A stretch of 8,643 nt of DNA from Acidobacteriaceae bacterium (lineage in GTDB: Bacteria; Acidobacteriota; Terriglobia; Terriglobales; Acidobacteriaceae): positions 11,403 to 20,045 of the forward strand of contig PMGP01000459.1 in NCBI GenBank assembly GCA_003156235.1, written 5' to 3'. A program made the translations under genes and the position numbers. Shown piece by piece: positions 6,706 through 8,643 of this stretch. Under the pieces are notes generated by a model that worked only from the letters and a program-made list of their open reading frames with translations, ran no database searches and was not told the DNA's origin. How positions within the stretch are numbered: the stretch's first letter is position 1; each line of letters opens with the position of its first letter.

Positions 6706-7361
6706 TTGACGCTGATGTTGAAGTAGACGCAGACCTTGTATTCGGTGGGGCCAAAGTTGAGAACCTGTTTGAGGCTCACGGCCCGTTCGGGGTCAACCCA
6801 CATGGTGACTTTGGAGAGATTCTTGCGGATGGCGGGATCTTTGGGGACCAGCTCCAGCATTTCTGTCTTCACGCTGGTTTTGCCGTCCAGCAGAGTCTCC
6901 GCGCCCACATAGGTGATCTCCCATTTCTGCTCGAGGTCTTTTCCGCTGGCGCCGAAGCCGAGCATGAACCAGCTTTCGTACTGGCCGGCCTTGGTGAGGG
7001 TGGTGAGCTGATCGACCATCGGTTCATAGAGACGGACGGCTCCGCCGGAGTAAGCGTAGACCTTGGGGGCAGGCTTGCCGTTGAACTCGCGGATGTGGGC
7101 GGCCATCTGGAAGGCTCCCGCCTTGCGCTCGTAGTAGACGGTTCCCTTCTGCACATCATCTTCATGGATGGGGTCGGTTTCAACGGAATCGAACTGGAAG
7201 TCGGCCTGGGTGGAGCGGAAATCTTTTGCCGCTTCGTCGAGACGGCGCAGAACCTTGTCCTTCTCCTTTTCGCTGGCGGCGGGAGCGGCAACGGCGGCGC
7301 GGACGGTGAGCAGAAGCATCGCAATCAATGCGAGAAAAACAAATTTACTAGCCTTATGCAT
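6639..7361 (-). CDS. LolA-like outer-membrane lipoprotein carrier family protein, secreted
   Basis: 240 aa. The N-terminus has a clear Sec signal peptide: basic start, hydrophobic core (about 7-20), and a likely signal peptidase I site after AVA near residue 25. There is no lipobox, so the mature protein should be soluble in the periplasm. The mature start KVLRRLDEAAKDFRSTQADF (36-55), then GTVYYERKAGAF (73-84), VDPERAVSLKQVL (189-201) and a final LPAGVFTLKT (222-231), follow the LolA/LppX-type half-barrel pattern, where a short helix is followed by strands that cradle a lipid. Homologues in this group are annotated as outer membrane lipoprotein carriers or LolA-like proteins; true Lol function is unproven and no lolB, lolC, lolD or lolE gene is nearby. 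The ATG at 7361 has AAGGA (7367-7371 on the minus strand) 5 nt upstream, which decides the start. Its 3' end overlaps the convergent GT-C gene by 67 bp. Confidence 0.82.
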   Translation of the reverse strand: MHKASKFVFLALIAMLLLTVRAAVAAPAASEKEKDKVLRRLDEAAKDFRSTQADFQFDSVETDPIHEDDVQKGTVYYERKAGAFQMAAHIREFNGKPAPKVYAYSGGAVRLYEPMVDQLTTLTKAGQYESWFMLGFGASGKDLEQKWEITYVGAETLLDGKTSVKTEMLELVPKDPAIRKNLSKVTMWVDPERAVSLKQVLNFGPTEYKVCVYFNISVNQPLPAGVFTLKTTSKTTRVNR

Positions 7362-7453
7362 GGATTTCCTTATCCTGTTGTAAGCTGCTAGCTGGTTCTT
7401 GCCTGGTTAAATGTCTGCCTATTCAGACGGCGATTTTCCCTTTGCAGCATACA

Positions 7454-7467
7454 AAAGCTAGAAGCTA
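7454..7467. repeat. Two outlying units of the 7-bp repeat
   Basis: aaagcta followed directly by gaagcta, the same heptamer as in the larger array at 7619-7687. The 151 bp between the two groups contains the three-hairpin block. The arrangement looks like an array split by an insertion, or an independent small expansion. Confidence 0.6.
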
Positions 7468-7498
7468 TTGACCCCTGCAAAAGAAATGTCTTTGCGCC

Positions 7499-7584
7499 GT
7501 CCCTACGGGACTCCGGAGTGAATCTGTGGAATCCGCTTTCCCCGCGCTAAAGCACGGGGCTAACAAACACTGCGCCTCCGGCGC
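7499..7584. repeat. Three-hairpin composite repeat block
   Basis: Hairpin 1: GTCCC/GGGAC at 7499-7503/7507-7511, loop TAC. Hairpin 2: ccccgcgct/agcacgggg at 7540-7548/7551-7559, one mismatch, centred on CTAAAG like the repeats inside the GT-C gene. Hairpin 3: GCGCC/GGCGC at 7572-7576/7580-7584, loop TCC. No T-tract follows any of them. The order of small hairpin, CTAAAG hairpin, small hairpin suggests one composite dispersed repeat unit. Confidence 0.7.
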
Positions 7585-7618
7585 GCCCATCAGGACATTA
7601 CTTATGCAGCCATCAATA

Positions 7619-7687
7619 AAAGCTAAAAGCTAGAAGCTAATAGCTAGAAGCTAGAAGTAAAAGCTAGCAGCTAAAAGCTAGCAGCTG
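7619..7687. repeat. Heptanucleotide tandem array, ten units, consensus RAAGCTA
   Basis: Units in order: aaagcta, aaagcta, gaagcta, atagcta, gaagcta, gaagta (one base lost), aaagcta, gcagcta, aaagcta, gcagctg. Only the first three positions vary; GCTA is kept in eight units. It ends 3 bp before the stop codon of the small membrane protein gene on the minus strand, so it would lie in that gene's 3' untranslated region. It is non-coding. Confidence 0.85.
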
Positions 7688-7690
7688 TTC

Positions 7691-8068
7691 TTACCGTCTC
7701 GCCCAAACCTTCCAGGTCCAATTGCCTTGAGCATCCTGCTTGGTTTCCCAATACTCCACGGCAACGGCGTCGCCAGTGACCGGCTCGATGGCCTTGCGCA
7801 GAGCCTTTTTTATGGCCATGTTGGAGGCGGTGGTCTTAAGGTCGAGGTCCACATCCGCAGCCTGCACCGTGACGATAAAACCACGCCCGCCGGTGCCGAT
7901 GACCTGAATGGGATGAAGCGGTCCGCCGGAGGGAGATGGCCTGTCGCCGAAGTTCCAAAATTGCGGGGTGACGAAGATGAACAACAGAATCAGCGTCACC
8001 ATGATGTCGTAGTGAAAACAGCCGCGCGGATAGGTCCAATAGAAATAGCTCTTCAGTAGCTTCTTCAT
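7691..8068 (-). CDS. Small single-span membrane protein of unknown function
   Basis: 125 aa. I do not recognise a named family. The N-terminus MKKLLKSYFYWTYPRGCFHY is basic and aromatic, followed by one hydrophobic span (about 21-35, DIMVTLILLFIFVTP), a Pro/Gly-rich linker (about 43-62), and a soluble C-terminal part of about 60 residues with beta/alpha character ending in NWTWKVWARR. The pattern WTYPRG-FHYD-MVTLILLFIFVTP reminds me of conserved hypothetical proteins in Acidobacteriota; that is memory, not a search. The start at 8068 is preferred because AAGGA (8073-8077 on the minus strand) lies 4 nt upstream. A longer frame to 8161 would have to translate through a GC hairpin and a possible terminator. 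It follows serS on the same strand with a 108-bp gap. Confidence 0.72.
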   Translation of the reverse strand: MKKLLKSYFYWTYPRGCFHYDIMVTLILLFIFVTPQFWNFGDRPSPSGGPLHPIQVIGTGGRGFIVTVQAADVDLDLKTTASNMAIKKALRKAIEPVTGDAVAVEYWETKQDAQGNWTWKVWARR

Positions 8069-8095
8069 GTTGTCCTTAAAGCCTCTCCAGGAAAC

Positions 8096-8111
8096 AAAAA
8101 GCGTTTCCGCT
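8096..8111 (-). terminator. Weak candidate intrinsic terminator downstream of serS
   Basis: On the minus strand, AGCG-GAAA-CGCT (8111 down to 8100) is followed by a run of five T (8100 down to 8096, the first T also closing the stem). The GNRA tetraloop and T-run fit a terminator, but the stem is only 4 bp. The larger GC hairpin just upstream (8122-8136) might assist. It would end serS transcription before the small membrane protein gene. Confidence 0.35.
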
Positions 8112-8121
8112 AACTTGCTAA

Positions 8122-8136
8122 CCCCGCGCAGCGGGG
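8122..8136. repeat. GC hairpin between serS and the small membrane protein gene
   Basis: Perfect 6-bp arms CCCCGC (8122-8127) and GCGGGG (8131-8136) around GCA. It resembles the other short GC hairpins in the window in size and loop length. It may be a lone dispersed palindrome or part of the serS 3' end. Confidence 0.55.
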
Positions 8137-8176
8137 GCTGACTCGCTGCCTTTGACGCCAAACAAATCAGGCCGAA

Positions 8177-8643
8177 TCAAAGCCGCGTGATCCGCTCCAA
8201 GCCGCCCATGTAGGGCCGTAGTATTTCAGGAACCAGGACCGAGCCATCGGCCTGCTGATAGTTTTCGACGATGGCCAGCCAGGTGCGTCCCACGGCCAGC
8301 CCGCTGCCATTCAATGTGTGGACAAACTCGGGCTTGCCCTTGGGGCCGCCCGGCCGATAGCGAATGTTGGCCCGCCGCGCCTGGAAGGCCTCGAAGTTGG
8401 AGCAGGAGGAGATTTCGCGGTAGAGCTGCTGACCGGGAAGCCAGACTTCCAGGTCATAGGTCTTGGCCGATGAGAAGCCGGTGTCGCCGGTCGAGAGCAG
8501 GACGCGGCGATAGGGGAGCTTGAGCGTCTCCAGAATCTCCTCTGCGTCGTGGGTTAATTTTTCGTGCTCGGCGTCCGAATCTTCGGGGCGGGTGAACTTG
8601 ACCATCTCGACTTTTTGAAATTGATGCTGGCGGATGATGCCGC
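8177..8643 (-). CDS. serS: Seryl-tRNA synthetase, C-terminal part (5' end outside the window)
   Basis: The last ~155 codons of a class II aminoacyl-tRNA synthetase that charges tRNA-Ser with serine in the cytosol. The frame runs through the right edge: the first visible residues are GIIRQHQFQKVEMV (motif 2 region), so the ATG at 8605 is internal. Then STGDTGFSSAKTYDLEVWLP (conserved active-site strand), ISSCSNFEAFQARR (serine/ATP-site loop), HTLNGSGLAVGRT (motif 3 with its ATP-binding arginine) and the family ending RPYMGG. Roughly 270 N-terminal residues, including the tRNA-binding coiled coil, should lie beyond the edge. The stop is TGA at 8177-8179. Nothing looks degenerate. Confidence 0.97.
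   Translation of the reverse strand, partial: GIIRQHQFQKVEMVKFTRPEDSDAEHEKLTHDAEEILETLKLPYRRVLLSTGDTGFSSAKTYDLEVWLPGQQLYREISSCSNFEAFQARRANIRYRPGGPKGKPEFVHTLNGSGLAVGRTWLAIVENYQQADGSVLVPEILRPYMGGLERITRL

Larger units (their letters stand above)
7362..7690. other. Gene-free 329-bp intergenic region
   Basis: No credible ORF. From left to right: the ribosome site of the LolA-like gene (7367-7371); a small inverted repeat GTCTG/CAGAC at 7413-7417/7424-7428, which could be an operator but is short; two heptamer units (7454-7467); a three-hairpin block (7499-7584); and a ten-unit heptamer array (7619-7687). The promoter of the LolA-like gene should lie in the left half, but I find no convincing -35/-10 pair on the minus strand. 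Confidence 0.6.

Noticed and set aside
6288..7391. Plus-strand open frame covering the end of the GT-C gene and the LolA-like gene
   Set aside because: It runs out of frame with the membrane protein and antisense to a secreted protein that has a good signal peptide and ribosome site.
7499..7584. Intrinsic terminator of the small membrane protein gene
   Set aside because: None of the three stems is followed by a T-run on the minus strand; repeat origin explains them better.
7619..7687. CRISPR array
   Set aside because: Units are 7 bp and contiguous, with no spacers, and there are no cas genes in the window.
8069..8161. N-terminal extension of the small membrane protein
   Set aside because: It would translate a GC hairpin and a candidate terminator, while a ribosome site precedes the ATG at 8068.

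Overview
The window is a GC-rich bacterial chromosome segment. It most likely comes from the Acidobacteriota, class Terriglobia (the Terriglobus/Granulicella/Edaphobacter/Koribacter kind). This placement rests on the protein style of several genes and on abundant short hairpin repeats of a type I associate with that group. It is an inference from memory, not a database result. I see no phage, plasmid, transposase, CRISPR, tRNA or rRNA signature.

Layout, left to right: a minus-strand PLP-dependent cysteine synthase-family enzyme (94-1158); a short gap with two tandem GC hairpins; and a very large minus-strand gene (1309-4842) encoding one polypeptide with a GH18-like glycosidase domain, a NodB polysaccharide deacetylase domain and a membrane-embedded GT2 glycosyltransferase. 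A divergent gap follows, then a plus-strand multi-membrane GT-C (ArnT/PMT-like) glycosyltransferase (4939-6705). Convergent to it, with 67 bp of tail overlap, is a minus-strand LolA-like periplasmic protein (6639-7361). A 329-bp gene-free stretch (7362-7690) holds a hairpin-repeat block and a 7-bp tandem repeat array. The right end carries a small conserved-looking single-span membrane protein of unknown function (7691-8068) and the C-terminal part of seryl-tRNA synthetase (8177 to the window edge), both minus strand.

The functional theme of the middle is the cell envelope: the tri-modular GH18/deacetylase/GT2 protein and the GT-C transferase are divergent neighbours and may both act on an exported or lipid-linked glycan, while the LolA-like protein is periplasmic. 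Cysteine synthase and serS are housekeeping genes with no evident link to them.

The most unusual signal is repeat biology. The GT-C gene appears to have absorbed at least three repeat insertions while staying open: a ~230-250 bp cluster of hairpins in a loop between membrane segments, and two 40-bp hairpin modules in opposite orientation that share their ends but have different, self-complementary middles. Hairpins of several arm sequences share a CTAAAG-type centre here and in the 7499-7584 block. No mobilising enzyme is encoded in the window.
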